From DATEPR01 sp036503065 (GTDB lineage: Bacteria; Actinomycetota; Actinomycetes; Mycobacteriales; Pseudonocardiaceae), in contig DASXXM010000445.1 in NCBI GenBank assembly GCA_036503065.1, forward strand, positions 1-12,784: a stretch of DNA of 12,784 nt, given 5' to 3'. The position numbers were made by a program, and so were the translations under genes. Positions 1 to 7,489 of the stretch are shown one piece after another. Every line of letters starts with the position of its first letter. Within the stretch, counting starts at the first letter, position 1. Below the pieces are notes generated by a model that ran no database searches, had not been told where the DNA came from, and saw only the letters and a list, made by a program, of their open reading frames with translations.

Positions 1-40
1 CCGCGGACCTCAATCGAGGGCTGGCCGTTTGTCAAGTCGC

Positions 41-68
41 CCGTCCACAGGTCCGGCGGTTATCCACA
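41..68 (+). promoter_or_regulatory. Pair of DnaA-box-like sites
   Basis: CCGTCCACA (41-49) and TTATCCACA (60-68) lie in the same orientation, 19 bp apart start to start. Both fit the actinomycete DnaA-box pattern (T/C)(T/C)(G/A/C)TCCACA, and the second also equals the classical Escherichia coli box TTATCCACA. They lie in non-coding DNA at the window edge, so further boxes could be outside. Two boxes do not make an origin. They could be a DnaA-titrating or regulatory site, or chance. Confidence 0.35.
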
Positions 69-115
69 GATTTCCGGCAAGCCACCCATTCGGGGCTTGA
101 CAGGCATAGGGTTGA

Positions 116-131
116 AAGGGCCGAAGCCCCC
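116..131 (-). terminator. Possible weak terminator after the c-di-GMP gene
   Basis: Read on the minus strand, this is a GGGC-TTCG-GCCC hairpin with a UUCG-type tetraloop, extended by two possible G-U pairs and followed by TTTC. It lies about 70 nt past the stop of the GGDEF-EAL gene. The stem is short and the T run poor, so it is a candidate only. Confidence 0.3.
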
Positions 132-199
132 AGGGATGGGCGGGGGTCTGCCCGGCGTTCCGCGGATTTGCAGGTTGGGGCCTGGTGTCGGGCGGGTGG

Positions 200-2314
200 T
201 CAGCCGGCTTCGAGTAGGCGGTCGATGGTGTCGGCGGCACCGGGACGGGCGAACAGCCAACCTTGGCCGGAGTCGCAGCCGATTCGGCGTAGCCGTTCCG
301 CCTGTGCCGGGGTTTCGACGCCTTCCGCGGTGACCGTCAGGCCGAGCGCGTGGGCCAGTGTCACCAGCGTTGCCACGATCTGCGCGTCCACCGGGTCGGT
401 CCGGTCGGCGGCCCGCAGTCCCTCCACGAACGAACCGGCGATCTTGAGCTCGTTCACCGGGAGGTGGCGCAGGTACGCCAGGTTCGAGTAGCCGGTGCCG
501 AAGTCGTCGATGGCGATTCGGACGCCCATGTCGGCCAGCGTGCGCAGGGCGTCCAACGGCTCGTCCGCGGTGCCCATGATCGCGCTCTCGGTGAGCTCCA
601 ACTGCAACAGGTGCGGCGGCAGGCCGTTGTCGGACAGCGCGGCCCGCACGTCCGCCACCAGGTTCGGCTCGCGCGACTGGCGCACCGCCAGGTTGACGCT
701 GACGAACGGCGCGTCGACGCCGAAACGGTCCAGCCACGACCGAGCCTGCGCGCACGCGGTGCGCAGTACCCACCGGCCCAGCGGCACGATCAGGCCGGTT
801 TCCTCGGCCAGGTCGATGAAACGGTCCGGACCGAGCCTGCCGAGCTGCGGATGTTGCCAGCGCACCAACGCTTCCACGCCGACCGTGCGCTCGTCGCCGA
901 GTCGGACCAGCGGCTGGTACTCGACGAAGAACTCCTTGTGGTCCATCGCGGCCGGCAGCGCGGCGGACAGGGTGAACCGGACGACCTCGTGCGCGTTGCG
1001 TTCCGGGTCGTACACCCGCCAGCGGCCCTTGCCGTCCGCCTTGGCCCAGTACTGGGTGATGTCGGCGTCCCGCACCAGATCCGCCGACGTGGTGCCGGAG
1101 ACCGGGCGCTCCACGATGCCGATGCTGGCCGTGACGGACAGTTCGTGACCACCGATGCGCACCGGCGGCTGCAACGCGGCCAACACCGTTTCCGCGATGC
1201 CGACGGCCTCGTCGGTGCCGGTCGTGCCTTCGGCCAGTACGACGAACTCGTCGCCACCCATCCGGGCGATCAACCGGCCGGGGCCCGCGATGGCCTCGTC
1301 CAGCCTGCGGGCCACGGACACCAGCAGGCGGTCGCCGACGGCGTGGCCGAGGCTGTCGTTGATCACCTTGAACCCGTCCAGGTCCAGATAGCACATGGCG
1401 ACCCGGCCGCGGCCCGGCGTCTCCCGCTCGGTGGCGAACACGGCGGACAGGCGCTCCAGGAACAGCGCGCGGTTGGGCAGGCCCGTCAGCGGATCGTGGC
1501 TCGCCTGGTAGCGCAGCCGTTCCTGCAGGGCGTGCCGCTCCGTGACGTCCTCCATCACGGACACCGCGAACAGCGGCATACCGGCGTCATCTCGGACGAG
1601 TGAACAGGTGACGTGCGCCCACACCCAGCCGCCGTCCGGTCGACACAGTCGTTTCTCCACTCGATAGTGGTCCTGCTCGCCGCGTAACACCCGTTCGAAC
1701 GGCTCCCAGAGTCCGTCCAGCTTGTCCTCCGGGTGGATGTAGCCGCGGACGTTGCTGGTCAGGGCTTCCTGGCGGGTGGTGCCGGTCATCCGCAGCAGCG
1801 CGGTGTTGGCCTCGATCACCAGGCCGGTCATGTCGGAGATGCCGATGCCGATGGCGGCATCGGTGAACATCGCGCGGAACTTGGCCTCGCTGGCGCGCAG
1901 CGCGGCCTCCGCCTCGTCGCGAGCGTCGAGCACGGCGCTGCGAATGGCCTCCTGCTCACCGAGGGTGCGTTCACGCAGCGCCTGGGCGTAGCCGGCGGCC
2001 AGCGAACCCTGCAGTCGGGCCACCCGGTCGGCGAGGCGTTCGTTGTGCATCAGGCCGAGTTCGTCCAGCAGGCGCTCGCCGAGCACCTGCACCGACCGCT
2101 CGATCGTGCCGCTGCCGGTGAAGTGGGCCGTGACGAGGCGGGAGCCGGCATCACGGGCCGTGTCGGCCGAGAACGGTTCGTCGAGCAGCGCGTTGACGAG
2201 TCGGCTCGTCAGGTCATCCAGCAGGTCGATCACCTCGTCGCCGCTCATCGGCACGTAGCTGGTGCCGGCGATGGCTGATGCCCAGATCCGGGCGAAGGAC
2301 TGCACCGCGGACAT
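200..2314 (-). CDS. PAS-GGDEF-EAL cyclic-di-GMP turnover protein
   Basis: This is a putative bifunctional diguanylate cyclase/phosphodiesterase acting on the second messenger cyclic di-GMP. In the longest reading (746 aa from GTG 2440) there is an actinobacterial N-terminal helical region (about 46-175), a PAS sensor (about 185-303), a GGDEF domain (about 312-478, intact GGDEF at 395-399) and an EAL domain (about 500-740). The expected EAL metal/catalytic residues are present: E523, N583, E616, D645/D646, K666, E707, Q726. The inhibitory RxxD site before GGDEF is absent, and the usual LKID reads LKIA. There is no membrane segment, so it is probably cytosolic. The start is uncertain: ATG 2314 is preferred because GGGGAG precedes it (spacing short) and conservation seems to begin just after it; ATG 2371 and GTG 2440 are alternatives. 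The order resembles Streptomyces RmdA/RmdB-type proteins, but I cannot assign orthology. Confidence 0.9.
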   Translation of the reverse strand: MSAVQSFARIWASAIAGTSYVPMSGDEVIDLLDDLTSRLVNALLDEPFSADTARDAGSRLVTAHFTGSGTIERSVQVLGERLLDELGLMHNERLADRVARLQGSLAAGYAQALRERTLGEQEAIRSAVLDARDEAEAALRASEAKFRAMFTDAAIGIGISDMTGLVIEANTALLRMTGTTRQEALTSNVRGYIHPEDKLDGLWEPFERVLRGEQDHYRVEKRLCRPDGGWVWAHVTCSLVRDDAGMPLFAVSVMEDVTERHALQERLRYQASHDPLTGLPNRALFLERLSAVFATERETPGRGRVAMCYLDLDGFKVINDSLGHAVGDRLLVSVARRLDEAIAGPGRLIARMGGDEFVVLAEGTTGTDEAVGIAETVLAALQPPVRIGGHELSVTASIGIVERPVSGTTSADLVRDADITQYWAKADGKGRWRVYDPERNAHEVVRFTLSAALPAAMDHKEFFVEYQPLVRLGDERTVGVEALVRWQHPQLGRLGPDRFIDLAEETGLIVPLGRWVLRTACAQARSWLDRFGVDAPFVSVNLAVRQSREPNLVADVRAALSDNGLPPHLLQLELTESAIMGTADEPLDALRTLADMGVRIAIDDFGTGYSNLAYLRHLPVNELKIAGSFVEGLRAADRTDPVDAQIVATLVTLAHALGLTVTAEGVETPAQAERLRRIGCDSGQGWLFARPGAADTIDRLLEAG

Positions 2315-2607
2315 GGTCTCCCCACGGGCCGGCAGCATGGCATCTACGCGACGGGGGTCCGAGCGCGTCATGCGGACCAGCCACGGGGCAGGCGGGGGAC
2401 ACTCCTTACCCGGCCGGCGGCGCGCTGGTCCGGGCGCCACCCGCCCGCAAGCAAGGTCGGGCCTCTCACCGCGTTGCCCCTCTCGACTGCTCGCCGTCGT
2501 TGCTCACGTCGACAACGCGAGCATACGTCCGACAGAGTGAACTGCCTAAGGCGCTGTGCATGAACTCCCAGTTCGATAGCTGTTCGAGAGATATCACCGA
2601 TTGGGGT

Positions 2608-4038
2608 TCACCCGCCAGTGTGATGGCGCTTCGATCCGGCACCGTGCGCGAACGAAGCGGCCTCGTTGCCACGGAGTGGCTCCGCCTGCCGGGACAGCAG
2701 TGGCAGCGCCCGCCTGAGGTCCTCGACCAGGCCGTCGGCCAGGTCGTGGCTGAACCCGTTGCGGACCACGACCCGCAGGGCGCTCAGGTCCGTCCGGTTT
2801 GCCGGGAACGTGTAGGCCGGCAGCAGCCAACCGCTCTGCCGCAGCGTGGACGACACGTCGAAGACCGAGTACCTGGTCACATCGTCGGCCAGCGTGAACG
2901 CGAACACCGGCAGCTCGCTCCCGTCGGTGAGCAGTCGGAACGGCCCCAGTTCCGCGATCCGGCCGGCCAGCCGGGTCGCCACGTCCCGACAGAGCTGCTG
3001 CACCCGTCGGTAGCCGTCGAAGCCAAGTCTTAGGAAATTATAATATTGGGCGGCGACCTGGGCACCGGGCCGGGAGAAGTTCAACGCGAAGGTGGGCATG
3101 TCGCCGCCGAGGTAGTTCACCCGGAACACGAGCTCGTCCGGCAGCGCGGCCTCATCCCGCCACACGATCCAGCCGACACCCGGGTAGACCAGACCGAACT
3201 TGTGGCCGGACGTGTTGATGGACACCACCCGCGGCAGCCGGAAGTCCCACACCAGATCGGGGTCGCAGAACGGCGCGATCATCGCGCCGGACGCCCCGTC
3301 CACGTGCACGGGGATGTCGATGCCGGTGCGTTCGGCCAGTTCGTCCAGGGCCGCGCAGATGTCCGCGACCGGCTCGTAGCCGCCGTCGAACGTGGAGCCC
3401 AGCACGGCGACGACCCCGATGGTGTTCTCGTCGCAGAGCTTGACGGCCTCCTCCGCGGACAGCAGGAACCGGTCACCCGCCATCGGCACCAGCCGCGCCT
3501 CGACGTCCCAGTAGTTGGCGAACTTCTCCCAGCAGATCTGGACGTTGATGCCCATCACGATGTTGGGCCGGTCGGCCGGCTTGCCCTCGGCCTCCCGGCG
3601 GCGACGCCAGCGTCGTTTCATGGCCAGCCCGCCGAGCATGCAGGCCTCACTCGATCCGGTGGTGGAACAGCCGGTGGCCGTTCCCCGGTCCGGCGCGTGC
3701 CACAGTTCGGACAGCATGCGCACGCAGCGTGACTCCAGTTCGGCGGTGCGCGGGTACTCGTCCTTGTCGATCATGTTCTTGTCGAACGACTCGGTCATCA
3801 GCCGGGTGGCCTGGTGGTCCATCCAGGTCGTGACGAACGTGGCCAGGTTGAGCCGGGCATTTCCGTCCAGCATCAGCTCGTCGTGCACGATTTGATACGC
3901 GATGTCAGGATCGATGCCGCGGGCCGGGAACGAATGCTTCGGAATCTGCATCGGAATCCTGGTGAACATGGGGTTGACCGCGACATCCGGGTTCTGTGAC
4001 CGGTAGCGGTGGCTCGCGGACGGGCGCTCCAATGGCAT
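2608..4038 (-). CDS. gadB: Glutamate decarboxylase (PLP-dependent)
   Basis: It converts L-glutamate to 4-aminobutyrate and CO2, consuming a proton; the roles are GABA formation and acid tolerance. The 476-aa product is close to the 466 aa of Escherichia coli GadB. The group II decarboxylase signature is clear: HVDGAS with the cofactor-binding Asp (D247), and SGHK with the Schiff-base lysine K280. The N-terminal stretch with DGNARLNLATF, the KNMIDKDEYP block and TGSSEA are family hallmarks. There is no glutamate/GABA antiporter gene beside it. The C-terminus carries SFAH (H465), resembling the autoinhibitory SFKHT tail of E. coli GadB, followed by eleven more residues. The gene diverges from the first GH25 gene. 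ATG 4038 has no Shine-Dalgarno but a GATAAT hexamer eight bases upstream, which suggests a leaderless mRNA. The symbol gad would serve equally. Confidence 0.95.
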   Translation of the reverse strand: MPLERPSASHRYRSQNPDVAVNPMFTRIPMQIPKHSFPARGIDPDIAYQIVHDELMLDGNARLNLATFVTTWMDHQATRLMTESFDKNMIDKDEYPRTAELESRCVRMLSELWHAPDRGTATGCSTTGSSEACMLGGLAMKRRWRRRREAEGKPADRPNIVMGINVQICWEKFANYWDVEARLVPMAGDRFLLSAEEAVKLCDENTIGVVAVLGSTFDGGYEPVADICAALDELAERTGIDIPVHVDGASGAMIAPFCDPDLVWDFRLPRVVSINTSGHKFGLVYPGVGWIVWRDEAALPDELVFRVNYLGGDMPTFALNFSRPGAQVAAQYYNFLRLGFDGYRRVQQLCRDVATRLAGRIAELGPFRLLTDGSELPVFAFTLADDVTRYSVFDVSSTLRQSGWLLPAYTFPANRTDLSALRVVVRNGFSHDLADGLVEDLRRALPLLSRQAEPLRGNEAASFAHGAGSKRHHTGG

Positions 4039-4046
4039 GCGCCGAC

Positions 4047-4052
4047 ATTATC
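4047..4052 (-). promoter_or_regulatory. Candidate -10 box of gad
   Basis: On the minus strand GATAAT (one mismatch to TATAAT) ends eight bases before ATG 4038. Transcription would start at or next to the A of the start codon, giving a leaderless transcript, which is common in actinobacteria. No recognisable -35 is present 17-18 bp upstream. Confidence 0.4.
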
Positions 4053-4101
4053 GACGCCCACTCCGCGGCGCCGCCCGCGCCGGTCATCCGCCCGACGCCG
4101 A

Positions 4102-4129
4102 GATGCGGCTTCACCCGACCGGCCGCATC
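4102..4129. promoter_or_regulatory. 8-bp inverted repeat in the gad/GH25 divergent region
   Basis: GATGCGGC (4102-4109) and GCCGCATC (4122-4129) form a perfect inverted repeat around a 12-nt loop. It lies in the 142-bp divergent region, about 50 bp before the first GH25 gene and 64 bp before gad. It could be an operator or a leader hairpin. Other than this and the gad -10 candidate, I see no clear promoter here. Confidence 0.35.
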
Positions 4130-4180
4130 CTGTAGGCCGAACAGTGCAAGATCAGGTGCGATCGAGGTCAGGGGCATGTC

Positions 4181-5011
4181 GTGGTCGGGGTGAGAAGCAT
4201 CGCGCTGGTCGCGTCGGTCACGTGCCTGGCCGTCGGGGCACTCGCGCCGCCTGCCGGCGCGGTCGCACCGGCGGCACCCGCCATCACTCACCCGCAGGAC
4301 GACTGGGCCGGTTCGCAGATCGCCCGCCACGAAGGACCGTCCACCCAGGACCTACCCGGCCTGTTGGCGCCCGGCGCCCCGACGGCAGCCGGGCCGGGTG
4401 GCTTCGACGTGAGCAGCTACCAGGGCGCGGTGAACTGGCAGACCGCGGCGGCTGCCGGCGCGACCTTCAGCTACGTCAAGGCGACCGAGGGCGTCACCTA
4501 CGTCAACAAGTACTTCGCACAGCAGTACAACGGCTCCTACGCGGTCGGCATGCTCCGCGGGGCCTACCACTTCGCCACGCCGAACACGTCGGACGCGATC
4601 ACCCAGGCCGACTGGTTCGTGAGCCACGGCGGCGCCTGGTCCAGGGACGGCCGAACCCTGCCGCCCGCGGTGGATCTGGAGTACAACCCGTACGGCGACA
4701 CGTGCTACGGCATGACACCGGCCGCGTTGGTCGCCTGGGTGCACGGCTTCGTCGACCAGGTACGGCAGCGGACGACCCGCTACCCCACCATCTACACCAG
4801 CACCAGGTGGTGGTCCATGTGTATGGGCAACGACGCGACGTTCGGCGCGGATCCGCTGTGGATCGCCAGGTACAACACCGCGGTCGGCAAGCTGCCGCCG
4901 GGCTGGTCGGCGCAGGCGATCTGGCAGTTCGCGGACGCCGGCACGTTTCCCGGTGACCAGGACGCGTTCAACGGCACCGCGGGCCAGTTGCAGACCCTGG
5001 CCGTCGGCTGA
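4181..5011 (+). CDS. Secreted GH25 muramidase, first of tandem pair
   Basis: This is a glycoside hydrolase family 25 lysozyme (N,O-diacetylmuramidase type), expected to cut the MurNAc-GlcNAc bond of peptidoglycan outside the cell. The 276-aa product starts with a short signal peptide (Arg5, hydrophobic core about 6-22, probable cleavage near the AGAVA stretch, residues 25-29). A linker with HPQDDWAGSQIARHE (37-51) precedes the catalytic domain (about 75-276). GH25 hallmarks are DVSSYQG (D76), KATEG, GAYHFATP, the D165-x-E167 acid pair, WIARY and IWQFAD. C175 and C214 may form a disulfide. There is no separate wall-binding domain. GTG 4181 is chosen because AGGGG (4170-4174) stands six bases before it; GTG 4190 is possible. 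A paralogue follows 225 bp downstream. Roles in growth, sporulation or attack on other bacteria are all open. Confidence 0.93.
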   Translation: MVGVRSIALVASVTCLAVGALAPPAGAVAPAAPAITHPQDDWAGSQIARHEGPSTQDLPGLLAPGAPTAAGPGGFDVSSYQGAVNWQTAAAAGATFSYVKATEGVTYVNKYFAQQYNGSYAVGMLRGAYHFATPNTSDAITQADWFVSHGGAWSRDGRTLPPAVDLEYNPYGDTCYGMTPAALVAWVHGFVDQVRQRTTRYPTIYTSTRWWSMCMGNDATFGADPLWIARYNTAVGKLPPGWSAQAIWQFADAGTFPGDQDAFNGTAGQLQTLAVG

Positions 5012-5047
5012 CCGTTGTTGACGTTGCCTGAAACGGGAATGCACGGC

Positions 5048-5090
5048 TTGTTAACTCTTCACAAACTATCGTGACTTTTTGTTACTAGTC
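5048..5090 (+). promoter_or_regulatory. AT-rich putative promoter region of second GH25 gene
   Basis: This short AT-rich patch stands out in the GC-rich surroundings. It contains GTTAAC, GTGAC and GTTAC elements. TTCACA (5058-5063) followed after 18 bp by TTACTA (5082-5087) is a weak -35/-10 pair. If used, it gives a 5' leader of about 140 nt. Assignment rests only on composition and position. Confidence 0.35.
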
Positions 5091-5153
5091 CAGCAGACTA
5101 CCCGATGGCCCGCCGCGGACTGAGACCGTCGGCGATTTGTCGGCCGGATTTGC

Positions 5154-5205
5154 CCGTCCGGTACGGGTGCCGGCGGACGGCTGACCGGTCCTGTCCAGAC
5201 CGGTC
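5154..5205 (+). promoter_or_regulatory. Two tandem hairpins in the GH25 leader
   Basis: Hairpin one pairs CCGTCCG (5154-5160) with CGGACGG (5174-5180). Hairpin two pairs GACCGGTC (5183-5190) with GACCGGTC (5198-5205) around a 7-nt loop; that 8-mer is itself a palindrome, so the DNA also holds two identical operator-like sites 15 bp apart. The second hairpin ends 17 nt before the ribosome-binding site (GAAAGGG, 5223-5229). It could be an RNA control element or a repressor site. It does not match a riboswitch class I can recognise by eye. Confidence 0.4.
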
Positions 5206-5236
5206 GTGAACGAGGGCACATCGAAAGGGTCAACAA

Positions 5237-6082
5237 ATGAAGTCAGCCAAGCGCGGCGCGATCGCGACATTAGTCGCCGGCACGATTGCCGGTGGTCTCG
5301 TGGTCACGATGTCAGCTCCGGCCACCGCGGCCACCACCCCGTCCAATGCCGCGTCGCACGTCGTCGTCCGGCATCCCGAGCTGGACTGGGCCGGTTCCCA
5401 GGTGGCCAAGCACGAGCCCCACCCGACCGGCACCGGCGGTGTCGTGCCGCTGGCCACCCAGACGCCCGGCCTCGACGTCAGCAGCTTCCAGGGCAACGTC
5501 AACTGGTCCGCGGCCTGGGCCAACGGCGCCCGCTTCGCCTACACGAAGGCGACCGAGGGCACCTATTACACAAATCCGGCTTTCGCTCAGCAGTACAACG
5601 GCTCGTTCAATGTCGGGATGATCCGCGGCGCTTACCATTTCGCGACGCCGGACACGACCGGCGGCGCGACCCAGGCCGACTACTTCGTCGCGCACGGCGG
5701 CGGCTGGTCCAGGGACGGCAGGACCCTGCCCGGCATGCTGGACATGGAATGGGATCCCTACGGCGCCGCCTGCTACGGCCTGAGCACGACCTCGATGGTG
5801 AACTGGATCCTGTCCTTCAGCAACGAGTACCACGCCAGGACCACCCGCTGGCCGGTCATCTACACGGCGACGAGCTGGTGGAGCCAGTGCACCGGCAACC
5901 GGGGTGACTTCTCGTCCACCAACCCGCTGATGATCGCGTTCTACTCGTCCACCCCCGGCCCGATGCCGTTCAACTGGGGCCTCCAGACCATCTGGCAGTT
6001 CGCCGACTCCGGCGTCTTCCCCGGCGACCAGGACCGGTTCAACGGCGACATCACCCGAGTCCGGGCACTGGCCACCGGCTGA
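5237..6082 (+). CDS. Secreted GH25 muramidase, second of tandem pair
   Basis: This 281-aa paralogue of the preceding gene is likewise a predicted secreted peptidoglycan muramidase. The signal peptide has Lys2/Lys5/Arg6, a hydrophobic core about 8-25 and probable cleavage after ATA near residue 31. The linker again holds HPELDWAGSQVAKHE (46-60). The catalytic domain (about 79-281) has DVSSFQG (D80), KATEG, GAYHFATP, the D169-x-E171 pair and IWQFAD; C179 and C218 match the cysteines of the first enzyme. The WIARY block of the first enzyme reads MIAFY here, so the binding cleft may differ. ATG 5237 is supported by GAAAGGG seven bases upstream. The long intergenic leader suggests its own promoter and separate control from its neighbour, and a strong terminator follows 14 bp after the stop. 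Confidence 0.94.
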   Translation: MKSAKRGAIATLVAGTIAGGLVVTMSAPATAATTPSNAASHVVVRHPELDWAGSQVAKHEPHPTGTGGVVPLATQTPGLDVSSFQGNVNWSAAWANGARFAYTKATEGTYYTNPAFAQQYNGSFNVGMIRGAYHFATPDTTGGATQADYFVAHGGGWSRDGRTLPGMLDMEWDPYGAACYGLSTTSMVNWILSFSNEYHARTTRWPVIYTATSWWSQCTGNRGDFSSTNPLMIAFYSSTPGPMPFNWGLQTIWQFADSGVFPGDQDRFNGDITRVRALATG

Positions 6083-6096
6083 TCCCGCGTCCCTGC

Positions 6097-6139
6097 CGGC
6101 CGATCCGCCCGGTCCTGATGCGACCGGGTGGATCGGCCG
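6097..6139 (+). terminator. Strong hairpin terminator after second GH25 gene
   Basis: An 18-bp stem with a single G-U wobble pair (6097-6114 with 6122-6139) closes a 7-nt loop, starting 14 bp after the GH25 stop. There is no T run, as is usual for actinobacterial hairpin terminators. It separates the muramidases from the next gene. Confidence 0.85.
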
Positions 6140-6295
6140 TCGCATATCGACCCACGGCAACCGGCCTAGCCCGGGGCTGCCGATCGGCGTCTGCCCGCTG
6201 ACCAGCAAAGGTGATATTCGTCGGTGCGTTACAGAAGCCGGCCGCCGAACGATCCCCCCAGTGACCGTCGGCGCCGGTACCCGAGAGGTGAGCTG

Positions 6296-7489
6296 ATGAA
6301 CGCGACGCCCTGGCTGGTGATCGGTTGGCTGTGTGTCGCCGCGGGGGCCGCGACGCTGGTAGGTGCGTGGCTGATCAGGACTGGACGGTGGCGCGACGGC
6401 CGGCCCGCCCTCACGCTGCCCGGCGTGCTGGTGCTGGCCTTCGGCGTGTTCTGCCTGGTGAGCGGCCTGTTGTTGCAGGACAACGCGAGCAGCGGGTCGG
6501 ACGCGCTACGCACCGGCGGCCTGGCGGGTCTGGCCGTGGCGGCCCTGTACTGGCTGTGGCTCTACGAGCGCAGGCAGTCCGCCGCCGACCCCACCGATCA
6601 ACAGTTGGCGTTGCACCAGCAACGACTGGACCACGACCGCGCCCGCGCGTCGGACGAGCGGTTCGCCAAAGCACTGGAACTGTTGGGACACGATGCCGAC
6701 CAGGTTCGGGTGGGCGCCCTGCACGCGCTGGCGGCCCTGGCCAGAACGAACGCGGCGTATGGACAGACCACAGTGGACATCCTGTGCGCGTACCTGCGCC
6801 GCCCGTTCGACCACGCCAGCTACCTGAACCGACGTTCGGTGGAGTTCCCCCAACCGGTCGAGCAGCGTGACCACGCATGGCACGACGTGGCCGCCGACCG
6901 CGAACGGCAGGTGAGGCTGACCGCCCAGCGCCTGATCGTCGACCTGCTGCCGTCCACGTCCGAGGTTGACGCGCCCGTCTACAACCTGGACCTGACCGGT
7001 GCCGCGCTGGAGTACTTCGACCTGTCCCACAAGAAGGTAGGCACATTCACCGCCCGCTCGGCCCACTTCTACGAGGCGGTCTCGTTCGAGGGCGCGAGGT
7101 TCCACGGCCCGATCTGGCTCACCTGGGCCCGCATGTGGGGCGAGGCGTTCCGCGCCAACGACATGGTGTGCCACGGCATCGCGTGGTGGAGCAACTTCAC
7201 CGCAAGCGGCCCGGTCGAGTTCGACCGAACGGACTTCCAAGGTGAGACAAAGTTCGCCTACGCGACATTCACCGACCGAGTGTCCTTCCAGAACTGCCGA
7301 TTCGCCACCACGGCGGACTTCCAGAACACCGAGTTCCTCGGCGAACTGACCTTCACCAACACCGACGGCCTGATCGGCAGAACAGCCGGCATGCGAGTCT
7401 CCCTACAACACGACGTGCGCCTGCCACTGGGCTGGGTGGTGGACCACCGGGACACCCGCGAACCCGGCCTGGCCCTGGTCCGCGCCTGA
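6296..7489 (+). CDS. Membrane-anchored pentapeptide-repeat-like protein
   Basis: The 397-aa product has three hydrophobic stretches at the N-terminus (about 5-27, 41-61, 73-90). A charged, probably coiled segment follows (about 98-125), then a helical block with ERFAKALELLGHD and VRVGALHALAALAR (about 121-165) that actinobacterial pentapeptide-repeat proteins often carry. The C-terminal part (about 228-355) has spaced F/L positions of degenerate pentapeptide repeats (for example LDLTGAALEYFDL, AVSFEGARF, DFQNTEFLGELTF), which usually fold as a right-handed beta helix. The cytosolic side is expected to hold the repeats. ATG 6296 is chosen because AGAGG stands seven bases upstream; GTG 6224 would add 24 Arg/Pro-rich residues with no ribosome-binding site. 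The strong terminator upstream makes it a separate transcription unit. Function is unknown; an adaptor or scaffold role is a guess. Confidence 0.85.
   Translation: MNATPWLVIGWLCVAAGAATLVGAWLIRTGRWRDGRPALTLPGVLVLAFGVFCLVSGLLLQDNASSGSDALRTGGLAGLAVAALYWLWLYERRQSAADPTDQQLALHQQRLDHDRARASDERFAKALELLGHDADQVRVGALHALAALARTNAAYGQTTVDILCAYLRRPFDHASYLNRRSVEFPQPVEQRDHAWHDVAADRERQVRLTAQRLIVDLLPSTSEVDAPVYNLDLTGAALEYFDLSHKKVGTFTARSAHFYEAVSFEGARFHGPIWLTWARMWGEAFRANDMVCHGIAWWSNFTASGPVEFDRTDFQGETKFAYATFTDRVSFQNCRFATTADFQNTEFLGELTFTNTDGLIGRTAGMRVSLQHDVRLPLGWVVDHRDTREPGLALVRA

Noticed and set aside
60..1394. Long minus-strand open frame of 444 codons overlapping the c-di-GMP gene
   Set aside because: Arg/Gly/Pro-rich with no domain; an out-of-frame shadow of the GGDEF-EAL gene, as is usual in high-GC DNA.
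4009..4956. Plus-strand open frame of 315 codons overlapping the first GH25 gene
   Set aside because: Arg-rich shadow in another frame; the GH25 frame has signal peptide and catalytic motifs.
5100..5236. c-di-AMP (ydaO-type) riboswitch before the second GH25 gene
   Set aside because: Considered because of the wall-hydrolase target, but the conserved ydaO sequence blocks were not seen.
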